From: Loigolactobacillus zhaoyuanensis
GTDB lineage: Bacteria; Bacillota; Bacilli; Lactobacillales; Lactobacillaceae
NCBI RefSeq assembly: GCF_003946385.1
Contig: NZ_RHOE01000005.1
Location: 1-64,000, forward strand
Direction: 5' to 3'
Length of the DNA: 64,000 nt
Numbering within the stretch: position 1 is the stretch's first letter; the number at the start of each line of letters is the position of its first letter. A program made the translations under genes and the position numbers. This document shows positions 25,870 to 33,436 of this stretch, piece by piece. The notes beneath the pieces were generated by a model. That model was not told where the DNA came from, searched no databases, and worked only from the letters and a program-made list of their open reading frames with translations.

Positions 25870-26493
25870 ATGACACAGCCAAGTACAACGTTAAAGCAAT
25901 TAGTTCATTTATTTAAAGTGGTCGTGCTTAACGCCATTGTTTTTGGGGTTCTCGGTTTTGGTGTTAGTGTTACATGGCATCCGCAAAGTGCGCCACTATA
26001 TCACAGTCAGGCGTTGATCAGTTTAACTAAAGTACGTCATCAGCAAATTGGGACGACTAAGTATGTTCGTTACTCCAATGGTAGCGAGCTAACGCAGTTA
26101 TTCAGCGATAATTTCAAAGCACCGACAACGGATAAAGCAGTACGGCGGGCGCTTAAAAAAGCTGATTTGGCTGCTGACTTTGATCAGCCTGGTGCGATTA
26201 TGGTGGAGATGCCACATAACTCTGGCTTGATCCAGATCAACGCAACCAGCCATAAACGGACCACCGCAATCAAAGGGGCGAACATTGCAGCCAAAGTAGC
26301 GGTACAACAATTTACTAAGCGCTACCAGTTACAAAATAGTCAGGTATTAGTGCGCGCAACCAGCGCAGACCGCCAGATAACGACGATCTCAAGGAGTGAA
26401 ATTATGTTGAAATTTATGTTTGCAGGTATGTTGCTCGGCTTTCTCTGGATTTTTGTACGTGAGCTGTGGCAGCGTCGTTCGGCAGCAAAGTAA
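25870..26493 (+). CDS. Second Wzz-like chain-length determinant
   Basis: A 207-residue membrane protein with a TM helix at about 14-37, an extracytoplasmic domain of about 135 residues, and a second TM helix at about 176-196 ending in a basic RELWQRRSAAK tail. The topology and the beta-rich YHSQALISLTKV opening match Wzz/CapA-type co-polymerases, but sequence motifs are weak. The gene starts 9 nt after the fused Wzz-kinase gene (GAGGTGG site) and the polymerase candidate follows after 12 nt, so these three are one unit. Two Wzz-like proteins side by side may form a mixed complex. Confidence 0.65.
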   Translation: MTQPSTTLKQLVHLFKVVVLNAIVFGVLGFGVSVTWHPQSAPLYHSQALISLTKVRHQQIGTTKYVRYSNGSELTQLFSDNFKAPTTDKAVRRALKKADLAADFDQPGAIMVEMPHNSGLIQINATSHKRTTAIKGANIAAKVAVQQFTKRYQLQNSQVLVRATSADRQITTISRSEIMLKFMFAGMLLGFLWIFVRELWQRRSAAK

Positions 26494-26505
26494 GGTTGGG
26501 ATAGC

Positions 26506-27582
26506 GTGTATTTATTAGCAACGACAACGATCACTTACCTGATGAATCTTGTAGCCAGTTTCCGCCAGCGCAAACACCGCTGGTTTGAGTGGCTGTTTTT
26601 GGCCTGCATGATCGTTTTGATGGGCGCCAACACAAATAACGCTGATTTTTTTACTTATCAGTGGCTCTATAACGCACATATCCCGTATGGCGAGCCTGGT
26701 TATCGTGTGCTGACCCGAATCGGCGCATTATTAGGATTCGATTATCAGCAATTTCGGCTAGTTTTAGCGGCGATTTTCTTGATCATTTTATATCGGGGAA
26801 TTCAAAAGTTAACACCGCATACAGCTGGCTTTATGGCACTTTATTTCTGTTATCCGTTTTTCTTGGATGTTATTCAGCTACGTAACTTTATGATGATGGC
26901 GCTCTTAGTGTACGCCAGCCATTTTTTGTTGGAAAAAACATACCGTAATTTAGCGCTATTTACACTTTTTGTATTATTGGGTGCTAGCTTTCAAGTACTA
27001 GGCGTTTTATATTTATTAGTCATTCCGTTGTACTATTTTGATGAGCATAATTTATGGAAAATTAGTTTGCTTAGTGTTGTCTTTCTATTATCAGTTGTGG
27101 TGATGGTACCGCAATTGGCGCAAGGATTGCTACAATTACTGGGTCATTTGCATCTTAGCCATTTATCACTTTATTTTGTGCAAAAAGTCCGGCTCGGTTA
27201 TTTACCATTTTGGTTATTCAGTATGTTTGATTTGGCTTTCACTTACTTCAGCTATCGTTACTTAACGGAGCGTCAGCTATTAACGCCACGCCAACGACAA
27301 ATTATTTGGTTAACGTTCACGTTTATCGTCGTTGGTGTTTTGACCATGCCCATGTATACCTATGAATTTTCGTTTGCCCGCGCGTTACGGAATGTGATTC
27401 CCTTTACGGTGGTTGCTTTTCTGACGACACTTGACGCATTGCCGCGCCGTCATTATTTACGCTGGTTGTATAGTGGTGCCTTCGGGATCTATTTTTTGGC
27501 GGTGGTCTATTTTGAAATAGTGCCGTTACTACATGATACGATCATACCGGCGTTTACCGCTAACTGGCTCTTGGGTGGCTAA
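26506..27582 (+). CDS. EpsG-family polysaccharide polymerase (Wzy-like)
   Basis: A 358-residue polytopic protein with about ten hydrophobic helices. The pattern NTNNADFFTYQWLYN, then EPGYRVLTRIGALLGFDYQQF, then QLRNFMMMALL is the layout of the EpsG family, in which the early acidic-tyrosine loop and the RNF/RQ motif recur. Such proteins are thought to polymerise repeat units of exopolysaccharide at the outer face of the membrane. The start is GTG 26506, 12 nt after the previous stop; GGTTGGG is a weak binding site and translational coupling is likely. Confidence 0.75.
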   Translation: MYLLATTTITYLMNLVASFRQRKHRWFEWLFLACMIVLMGANTNNADFFTYQWLYNAHIPYGEPGYRVLTRIGALLGFDYQQFRLVLAAIFLIILYRGIQKLTPHTAGFMALYFCYPFFLDVIQLRNFMMMALLVYASHFLLEKTYRNLALFTLFVLLGASFQVLGVLYLLVIPLYYFDEHNLWKISLLSVVFLLSVVVMVPQLAQGLLQLLGHLHLSHLSLYFVQKVRLGYLPFWLFSMFDLAFTYFSYRYLTERQLLTPRQRQIIWLTFTFIVVGVLTMPMYTYEFSFARALRNVIPFTVVAFLTTLDALPRRHYLRWLYSGAFGIYFLAVVYFEIVPLLHDTIIPAFTANWLLGG

Positions 27583-27724
27583 AATAGGATTGCTTATGCT
27601 AAAATACTTATTGCACGGTATGTGCTGATCAGTTTACGATGACACACGCTAATATCGAAATGAAGTTCAATTAATTAAAAATCGCTACTTAACAAGTGCT
27701 AGGTTTAACCGAAAGGAAGTTAAT

Positions 27725-28849
27725 ATGAAAGATTATGATTATTTAGTTGTTGGTGCTGGCTTATTTGGCGCCACTTTCGCTTATGAAGCTGCTAAACGCG
27801 GCAAGCGGGTCAAAGTGATCGAGAAGGACGATCACATTTCCGGTCATATTTACACAGAAGAACAAGCTGGTATCCAAGTGCACAAATTTGGCGCACATAT
27901 TTTCCACACTAGTATTAAAAAAACTTGGGATTTTGTTCAACAATTTGCTGAATTTAATCGTTATACCAACGAACCAGTAGCCAACTATAAGGGCGAGTTG
28001 TATAACATGCCGTTTAACATGAACACATTCAATAAAATGTGGGGCGTGATCACACCGGCTGAAGCCAAGGCTAAAATTGACGAACAGCGCAAAGTTTTAG
28101 GCGATAAAAAGCCAGAAAACTTGGAAGAGCAGGCAATCTCGTTGATCGGTACTGATATTTACGAGAAACTGATCAAGGGTTATACTGAAAAACAATGGGG
28201 TCGGAAAGCAACTGAATTACCAGCGTTTATTATTCGCCGGTTACCAGTGCGTTATATTTATGACAACAACTATTTCAATGACACTTACCAAGGCATCCCC
28301 ATTGGTGGCTATACCCAGATCGTTGAAAAGTTATTAGCAGATCCTTTGATCGACGTTGAATTGAATCAAGATTTCTTTGCCAATAAAGACAGCTATTTGG
28401 CGGATTATCCGCGCGTGGTGTTCACTGGGATGATCGATCAATTCTTTAATTACCAACTTGGCGAGCTGGAATACCGTGGCCTACGTTTTGAAGAAGAAGA
28501 ATTAGATGTCGATAATTATCAAGGCAACGCGGTGGTCAATTACACCGATGCTGAAACGCCTTATACACGAATCATTGAGCATAAGCATTTTGAATTCGGT
28601 AAAGGTGATAAAAATAAAACCATCATTACTCGCGAATATCCGGAAAATTGGCAACGTGGTGATGAGCCTTATTATCCAGTTAACGATAAGCGCAATAACG
28701 GGCTATTCAAACAGTATCGTGAACTAGCGACAACTCAGCCTAATGTCATTTTCGGTGGTCGCTTAGGTCAGTATAAATACTACAACATGGATCAAGTGAT
28801 CGAAGCCGCGCAAAAAGTTGTTACCCGCGAATTTGGGGCAGAAGACTAG
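27725..28849 (+). CDS. glf: UDP-galactopyranose mutase
   Basis: A 374-residue FAD enzyme that interconverts UDP-galactopyranose and UDP-galactofuranose, the Galf donor. The dinucleotide motif VVGAGLFGA is at residues 8-16; KFGAHIFHT, the FNMNTFNKMWG substrate helix, GYTEKQWG and RLPVRY are diagnostic. Length is typical. ATG 27725 follows GAAAGGAAG. It indicates that the surface polymer contains galactofuranose and links the locus to the galE product made at 58.8 kb. An isolated 142-nt gap upstream and 226-nt gap downstream suggest its own transcript. Confidence 0.97.
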   Translation: MKDYDYLVVGAGLFGATFAYEAAKRGKRVKVIEKDDHISGHIYTEEQAGIQVHKFGAHIFHTSIKKTWDFVQQFAEFNRYTNEPVANYKGELYNMPFNMNTFNKMWGVITPAEAKAKIDEQRKVLGDKKPENLEEQAISLIGTDIYEKLIKGYTEKQWGRKATELPAFIIRRLPVRYIYDNNYFNDTYQGIPIGGYTQIVEKLLADPLIDVELNQDFFANKDSYLADYPRVVFTGMIDQFFNYQLGELEYRGLRFEEEELDVDNYQGNAVVNYTDAETPYTRIIEHKHFEFGKGDKNKTIITREYPENWQRGDEPYYPVNDKRNNGLFKQYRELATTQPNVIFGGRLGQYKYYNMDQVIEAAQKVVTREFGAED

Positions 28850-28899
28850 TCGGTCTAAACGGGCGTTTAGCTTTTCGGCCACGTTTAGTTCTGACTTGA

Positions 28900-29066
28900 A
28901 AAAAATAGTTTCAAAATATGTTTAGTGAATAACTATTGCAGGAAACTATTTTAGTGGAGTGCTAGGATTTTAATGCGGCGTAGGTCGTTACTGTGAAATT
29001 TTCTAAATTTAACAAAGGGCTAAAGGGCACTCGGTTGCTTTTTGGCCCTTATTTTGAAGCTGGGAG
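28900..29066 (+). repeat. Two hairpins in the glf-GT gap
   Basis: AAAATAGTTTC and GAAACTATTTT pair over 11 bp around 28907-28957. Further on, AAGGGC pairs with GCCCTT near 29017-29051 and could terminate transcription, though the T-tract is inside the loop. No gene is visible between glf and the next ORF. Confidence 0.45.
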
Positions 29067-29075
29067 GTGAAGTGA

Positions 29076-29855
29076 ATGGCACCAGTAACGGTTAGTATTG
29101 TAACCTATAATAGCGCGCATATTTTTGAAGCAGTCGCGCGTTTTAAATCAGAGGTATTGGCGCATTATCCAGTGACGTTGCGGATTTTTGATAATCATTC
29201 GGCACCGGCTTATGTTGAAAAACTGCAAGCGTTGGCATCCGAACAAGTAATTATTACTGCAGCTGATGATAATCACGGCTTTGGTTACGGCCATAATGTT
29301 AATTTAGTCCAAAGTAAAACTGATTATTTTGTCTGCTGTAATCCGGATATTTTAATTGATCGCACTAGTTTCGTGACCATGTATGATTATCTTGCTTCAC
29401 AGCCGGCGGTTAGTATGATCACGCCGAAAATTACTGATCCTGATGGGCAAGTTCAATATTTGATCCGCTATAAGTTAGATGTGTTCGACTATTTATTGCG
29501 CTTTGTCCGCTTCAATTTTGTTAAACGCTTATTTGCTAAGCGAATTGCACGTTATGAATGTCGTGATCTTAGCGATGAGCGGCAGCAGATTCGTTTTGGT
29601 TCTGGGGCCTTCATGTTTTTACGAACCAGTATCTTGCGGCAGATCGGCGGCTTTGACGAGCGTTTCTTTATGTATTTTGAGGACAACGACTTGTGTATGC
29701 GGATCAATCAAGCTGGCGGCCAGATTTTTTACCTGCCCGACGCGCCAGTGATCCATTACTATGCCCGCGATTCGCACAAAAGCAGCCGTGGTTTTAAGTT
29801 ATTTCTGACCTCAATGTACCGTTATTTTAATAAATGGGGTTGGCGGTTTTTCTAG
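29076..29855 (+). CDS. Family 2 glycosyltransferase, rhamnosyltransferase-like (WbbL type)
   Basis: A 259-residue GT2 protein: VSIVTYNSAHIF, IFDNHSAP, NHGFGYGHNVNL and FVCCNPDILID form the donor site; FGSGAFMFLRTSILRQIGGFDERFFMYFEDNDLCMR contains the catalytic ED and is typical of WbbL-type rhamnosyltransferases. A basic C-terminus probably binds the membrane. GGGAGGTG precedes ATG 29076. The next GT gene follows 41 nt later; both probably act on the same repeat unit. Confidence 0.87.
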   Translation: MAPVTVSIVTYNSAHIFEAVARFKSEVLAHYPVTLRIFDNHSAPAYVEKLQALASEQVIITAADDNHGFGYGHNVNLVQSKTDYFVCCNPDILIDRTSFVTMYDYLASQPAVSMITPKITDPDGQVQYLIRYKLDVFDYLLRFVRFNFVKRLFAKRIARYECRDLSDERQQIRFGSGAFMFLRTSILRQIGGFDERFFMYFEDNDLCMRINQAGGQIFYLPDAPVIHYYARDSHKSSRGFKLFLTSMYRYFNKWGWRFF

Positions 29856-29896
29856 CTTGGTGGCTTAAACTACCTTAATTGAAGGAGAGGTGCGCA

Positions 29897-30613
29897 ATGC
29901 TTTCAGTTTGTATGGCAACTTATAATGGCGCTCAAACAGTGGCCCGACAGCTACAGTCGATTTTGATGCAGTTATCCGCTCAGGATGAAGTGGTGATCGT
30001 CGATGATCATTCAACAGATCAAACGGTGGCGATGATCAAAGACTTAGTCAGCAATAGTTCAGTTCAGGTGCGGCTATTGATCAATTCACAAAATCAGGGC
30101 CCAATCAAAAGTTTTGCCCGCGCGCTAAAACAAGCGCAAGGCGAACTTGTTTTTTTAGCCGATCAAGATGACGTTTGGTTTGACGATAAGGTTGCACAAG
30201 TCGTTACTGCTTTTCAACAGCAAAAGGCTGATTTGATCGTTCATGATGGCGTTGTTGTTGATCAAGATGAGCAACAGATCGCCGCTTCATGGAATCAATA
30301 CAATCATAACCAGTTACCGCAAACGGTAGGTAGTAATTTACTGAAGAATGGCTATACTGGCGCAATGATGGCGGTCAGTCAGCGACTATTGCAGCGCGCG
30401 CTACCATTTCCGGAACGAATCGAAATGCATGATCAGTGGCTTTTCTTAGTGGCCCGGCATGAACATATGAAAATGGCGGTGCTACCGCAACCGTTGATGG
30501 CCTACGTTCGCCACGGTGATAACGTAACTGGTATGCAGCGGCGGCGCTTTACTGAGATGTTGCAAGGCCGCTGGCGAATGTGGTGCGCTTATCGACAATT
30601 ATCCCGTAAATAG
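29897..30613 (+). CDS. Family 2 glycosyltransferase
   Basis: A 238-residue GT2 enzyme with MATYNGAQTVARQLQSIL, VDDHSTDQT and FLADQDDVW (the DQDD acidic site) as in capsular GT2 enzymes related to CpsI/EpsH-like rhamnosyl- or glucosyltransferases. ATG 29897 is chosen: GGAGAGG lies 8 nt upstream, whereas the in-frame TTG at 29879 has no site. Donor is unknown; rhamnose or galactofuranose are available. It is the last gene of the polysaccharide region. Confidence 0.86.
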   Translation: MLSVCMATYNGAQTVARQLQSILMQLSAQDEVVIVDDHSTDQTVAMIKDLVSNSSVQVRLLINSQNQGPIKSFARALKQAQGELVFLADQDDVWFDDKVAQVVTAFQQQKADLIVHDGVVVDQDEQQIAASWNQYNHNQLPQTVGSNLLKNGYTGAMMAVSQRLLQRALPFPERIEMHDQWLFLVARHEHMKMAVLPQPLMAYVRHGDNVTGMQRRRFTEMLQGRWRMWCAYRQLSRK

Positions 30614-30671
30614 TCGCAACTAGGGAACAAAAATGCTAAACTATCATTAAAACTAAAAGTGGAGACTGATG

Positions 30672-32138
30672 ATGACAAAACTATATCCGGATGACAGTTA
30701 CACACTGCATACCGATTTATACCAAATCAATATGATGTTAACCTATTGGCAAGAAGGAATTCACAACCGGCAGTCAGTTTTTGAATGCTACTTCCGTGAG
30801 ATGCCATTTGGCAATGGTTACGCGATTTTTGCGGGTTTGGAACATGTCGTTCGTTTTATTCAACAACTTTCTTTCACGGATTCAGACATCGCTTATTTAC
30901 GAGAAGCTGAGGACTATCCCGAAGAATTCTTAACTTACTTGAAGAATTTTAAATTCACTGGTACGATTCGTTCGGCAGTTGAGGGCGATTTAGTCTTCAA
31001 TAATGAGCCGATTTTACAGGTCGAAGGACCATTGGCCGACTGTCAATTAGTTGAAACAGCGCTATTAAATGTGATCAATTATCAAACTTTGATCGCCACT
31101 AAGGCCGCACGGATCCGCTCGGTTGTTGGCACGGATAGTGTGATGGAATTTGGTACGCGCCGCGCTCAAGAAATGGACGCCGCAATTTGGGGTACCCGTG
31201 CCGCCTATATTGGTGGTTTTGACGCGACCAGTAATGTACGCGCCGGTAAAATTTTTGGCATCCCAGTCAGCGGTACACATGCGCATTCATTGGTTCAAGC
31301 TTATCGCAGCGATTATCGCGGCTTCAAAGCCTACGCCGAGACGCACAAGGATTGTGTTTTTCTAGTCGATACCTACGACACGTTGAAAAGTGGTGTACCT
31401 AATGCGATTAAAGTGGCCAACGAAATGGGTGACAAAATCAATTTCTTAGGTGTGCGCATCGATTCCGGTGATATGGCGTATATTTCCAAGCGTGTGCGTC
31501 AGCAACTAGACGAAGCTGGTTACCCTGAGGCTAAAGTTTATGCGTCGAATGATCTTGACGAAAAAACGATCCAAAATCTAAAAATGCAGCACGCTAAAAT
31601 TGATGTTTGGGGTGTCGGTACACATCTGATCACCGCTTATGACCAGCCAGCACTGGGTGCGGTGTACAAGTTAGTCGCTATCGAAGATGAAAATGGTGAA
31701 ATGCAGGATACAGTGAAATTGTCCAGCAACGCGATCAAAGTTTCCACACCAGGTAAGAAACAAGTTTGGCGGATCACCAAAAAGGATGATGGCAAGTCAG
31801 AAGGCGACTATGTCACCATTTGGGACGAAGACCCCTTGGCGGAAAAAGCACTGTATATGTTCCACCCTAACTACACTTACATCAACAAAACGATTTCCAA
31901 CTTCAATGCGCGGCCATTATTGCGGACAATTTATAAGGATGGTCAGTTAGTTTATGACCTACCTGAGCTACCAGAAATTCGCCGTTACTCTGCGGCAATG
32001 CTGGAGTCTTTGTGGGATGAATACAAGCGGGATTTAAACCCACAAGATTATCCGGTCGACTTATCGCAAAAATTGTATGATCATAAAATGAAAATCATTG
32101 GTCAAGTGCGCCAACAAGTTAGTGGTAAGCAACTTTAG
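30672..32138 (+). CDS. pncB: Nicotinate phosphoribosyltransferase
   Basis: A 488-residue enzyme joining nicotinate and PRPP (with ATP) to nicotinate mononucleotide in NAD salvage. TDLYQINMMLTYW, FECYFREMPFGNGYAIFAGLE, EFGTRRAQEMDAAIWG, GTHAHS (phospho-histidine region) and VRIDSGDMA are family signatures. Length is that of the Gram-positive long form. ATG 30672 has a GGAGA site 6-7 nt before it; ATG 30669 is one codon upstream. nadE follows, so consecutive salvage steps flank the missing adenylyltransferase (nadD elsewhere). Confidence 0.97.
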   Translation: MTKLYPDDSYTLHTDLYQINMMLTYWQEGIHNRQSVFECYFREMPFGNGYAIFAGLEHVVRFIQQLSFTDSDIAYLREAEDYPEEFLTYLKNFKFTGTIRSAVEGDLVFNNEPILQVEGPLADCQLVETALLNVINYQTLIATKAARIRSVVGTDSVMEFGTRRAQEMDAAIWGTRAAYIGGFDATSNVRAGKIFGIPVSGTHAHSLVQAYRSDYRGFKAYAETHKDCVFLVDTYDTLKSGVPNAIKVANEMGDKINFLGVRIDSGDMAYISKRVRQQLDEAGYPEAKVYASNDLDEKTIQNLKMQHAKIDVWGVGTHLITAYDQPALGAVYKLVAIEDENGEMQDTVKLSSNAIKVSTPGKKQVWRITKKDDGKSEGDYVTIWDEDPLAEKALYMFHPNYTYINKTISNFNARPLLRTIYKDGQLVYDLPELPEIRRYSAAMLESLWDEYKRDLNPQDYPVDLSQKLYDHKMKIIGQVRQQVSGKQL

Positions 32139-32147
32139 TAGTGAATG

Positions 32148-32184
32148 AACGCCGCAGGATCAGCTGATTCTGTGGCGTTTTTTG
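32148..32184 (+). terminator. Terminator after pncB
   Basis: AACGCCGCAG pairs with CTGTGGCGTT (one G-U) and is followed by six T residues. It lies between pncB and nadE, so the two may be only partly co-transcribed. Confidence 0.9.
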
Positions 32185-32324
32185 GTGTTTTGTAAGGTAG
32201 TATCATTGCGGCACCCTGGTTTACGGCGTGGTATACTGAAAGCATAGTGTAACGCCCGGTGTTGCCAGTGATCATGTAAGGCCAAGCGCCGTTAAAAATT
32301 TAAAATATGACTAGGAGTGAGCCT

Positions 32325-33152
32325 ATGCGCCCGTTACAAACAGAAATTATTGCGGCAATGAAAACCCAAGCAATTATTGATCCGCAAGTTGAAATTCGTA
32401 AAAGTGTTGATTTTCTCAAAAATTATTTGAAGAAATATCCCTTTGTTAAAACGTTAGTGTTGGGGATTTCTGGCGGCCAAGATTCTACATTGGCTGGCCG
32501 CTTGGGCCAAATGGCGGCAGCAGAAATTCGCACTGAAACCGGTGATGATGCCTATCGTTTTATTGCGGTTCGTTTGCCATATGGGGAACAAGCTGACGAA
32601 AGTGATGCCATGGCAGCGATCGACTTTATACAAGCGGATGAAACGCAGCGGGTCGATATCAAGCCAGCTGTTGACGCAACGGTGGCGGCTTTAGAAGCGA
32701 ATCAATTAACGATCAATGATTTTAACAAAGGTAATATTAAAGCTCGCCAGCGAATGATCGCCCAATACGGCATTGCCGGCGCACGTCAAGGGGTTGTGCT
32801 GGGAACTGATCATTCGGCAGAATCGATCACTGGATTCTATACGAAATTTGGTGATGGTGGTGCGGATCTAGTGCCACTCTACCGGTTGGATAAACGGCAA
32901 GGTAAGCAGCTGCTTGAAGCGTTAGGCGCGCCGGAACATCTTTATTTAAAAGTACCGACCGCTGATTTGGAAGAAGATCGACCTGCATTACCTGACGAAG
33001 TAGCGCTAGGTGTGCGGTATGATGATATCGACGATTACCTTGAAGGTAAAGATGTGGCGCCAGCTGCTGCTGAAAAAATTGAAAGCTGGTATTTAAAAAC
33101 AGCGCATAAACGACATCTACCAATTACAATTTTTGATAATTTTTGGCACTAA
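32325..33152 (+). CDS. nadE: Ammonia-dependent NAD+ synthetase
   Basis: A 275-residue enzyme, the exact length of the bacterial NH3-dependent form, with no glutaminase domain. [10 protein letters not shown] (SGGxDS at residues 49-54) is the ATP pyrophosphatase P-loop; [26 protein letters not shown] and [16 protein letters not shown] are diagnostic. ATG 32325 has AGGAGTG just upstream; an in-frame codon at 32307 is rejected. It makes NAD from the adenylated product of the PncB pathway. Confidence 0.97.
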   Translation: MRPLQTEIIAAMKTQAIIDPQVEIRKSVDFLKNYLKKYPFVKTLVLGISGGQDSTLAGRLGQMAAAEIRTETGDDAYRFIAVRLPYGEQADESDAMAAIDFIQADETQRVDIKPAVDATVAALEANQLTINDFNKGNIKARQRMIAQYGIAGARQGVVLGTDHSAESITGFYTKFGDGGADLVPLYRLDKRQGKQLLEALGAPEHLYLKVPTADLEEDRPALPDEVALGVRYDDIDDYLEGKDVAPAAAEKIESWYLKTAHKRHLPITIFDNFWH

Positions 33153-33164
33153 CCGGTTTTTTTC

Positions 33165-33194
33165 TTGTACATTCAATAAATAATCAGTTATACT
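33165..33194 (+). promoter_or_regulatory. Promoter of the cation ATPase leader
   Basis: TTGTAC (33165-33170) and TATACT (33189-33194) with an 18-nt spacer. Transcription would start near 33200, giving a leader of about 235 nt before the TTG start at 33437. Confidence 0.65.
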
Positions 33195-33204
33195 AGGCTT
33201 AAAT

Positions 33205-33401
33205 CATAGGGGAGTAACTTGCGAAGTTGCGGCTAAATTAGTTGTGCTACAATTTGTGGTGCTAACTGACTCAAATTTTGAGTGCTTGTCGGATACTTCG
33301 TGATAACGTCGTCAACAAGGAAAGTCAATCGATTTTTCTGGTGTTATCTTAAAAAGTGAGACTTATGTGTGTTTATGCAACATACATGGGCCTCACTTTT
33401 T
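33205..33401 (+). ncRNA. Probable yybP-ykoY (Mn2+) riboswitch with terminator
   Basis: The leader contains GGGGAGTAA (33209-33217), the hallmark first loop of yybP-ykoY riboswitches, followed by several stems (ACTCAAA/TTTGAGT and others) and GGATACTTCG then GTCGTCAACAAGG, positions where the family has its AUAC loop and ACAAGR element. It ends in a long hairpin (AAAAAGTGAG with CTCACTTTTT, 33351-33401) that could be the terminator. The downstream gene is a P-type cation ATPase, a typical target. The match was made by eye; P1 closing is not convincing. Confidence 0.5.
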
Positions 33402-33436
33402 GTATGCTGCGAATCGATCAAAAGGGGGAATCAAGT

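Noticed and set aside
33356-33436. N-terminal extension of the cation ATPase starting at 33356
   Set aside because: The extra 27 codons run through the hairpin at 33351-33401 and have no binding site; a TTG at 33437 follows a GGGGG site and gives the expected family N-terminus.
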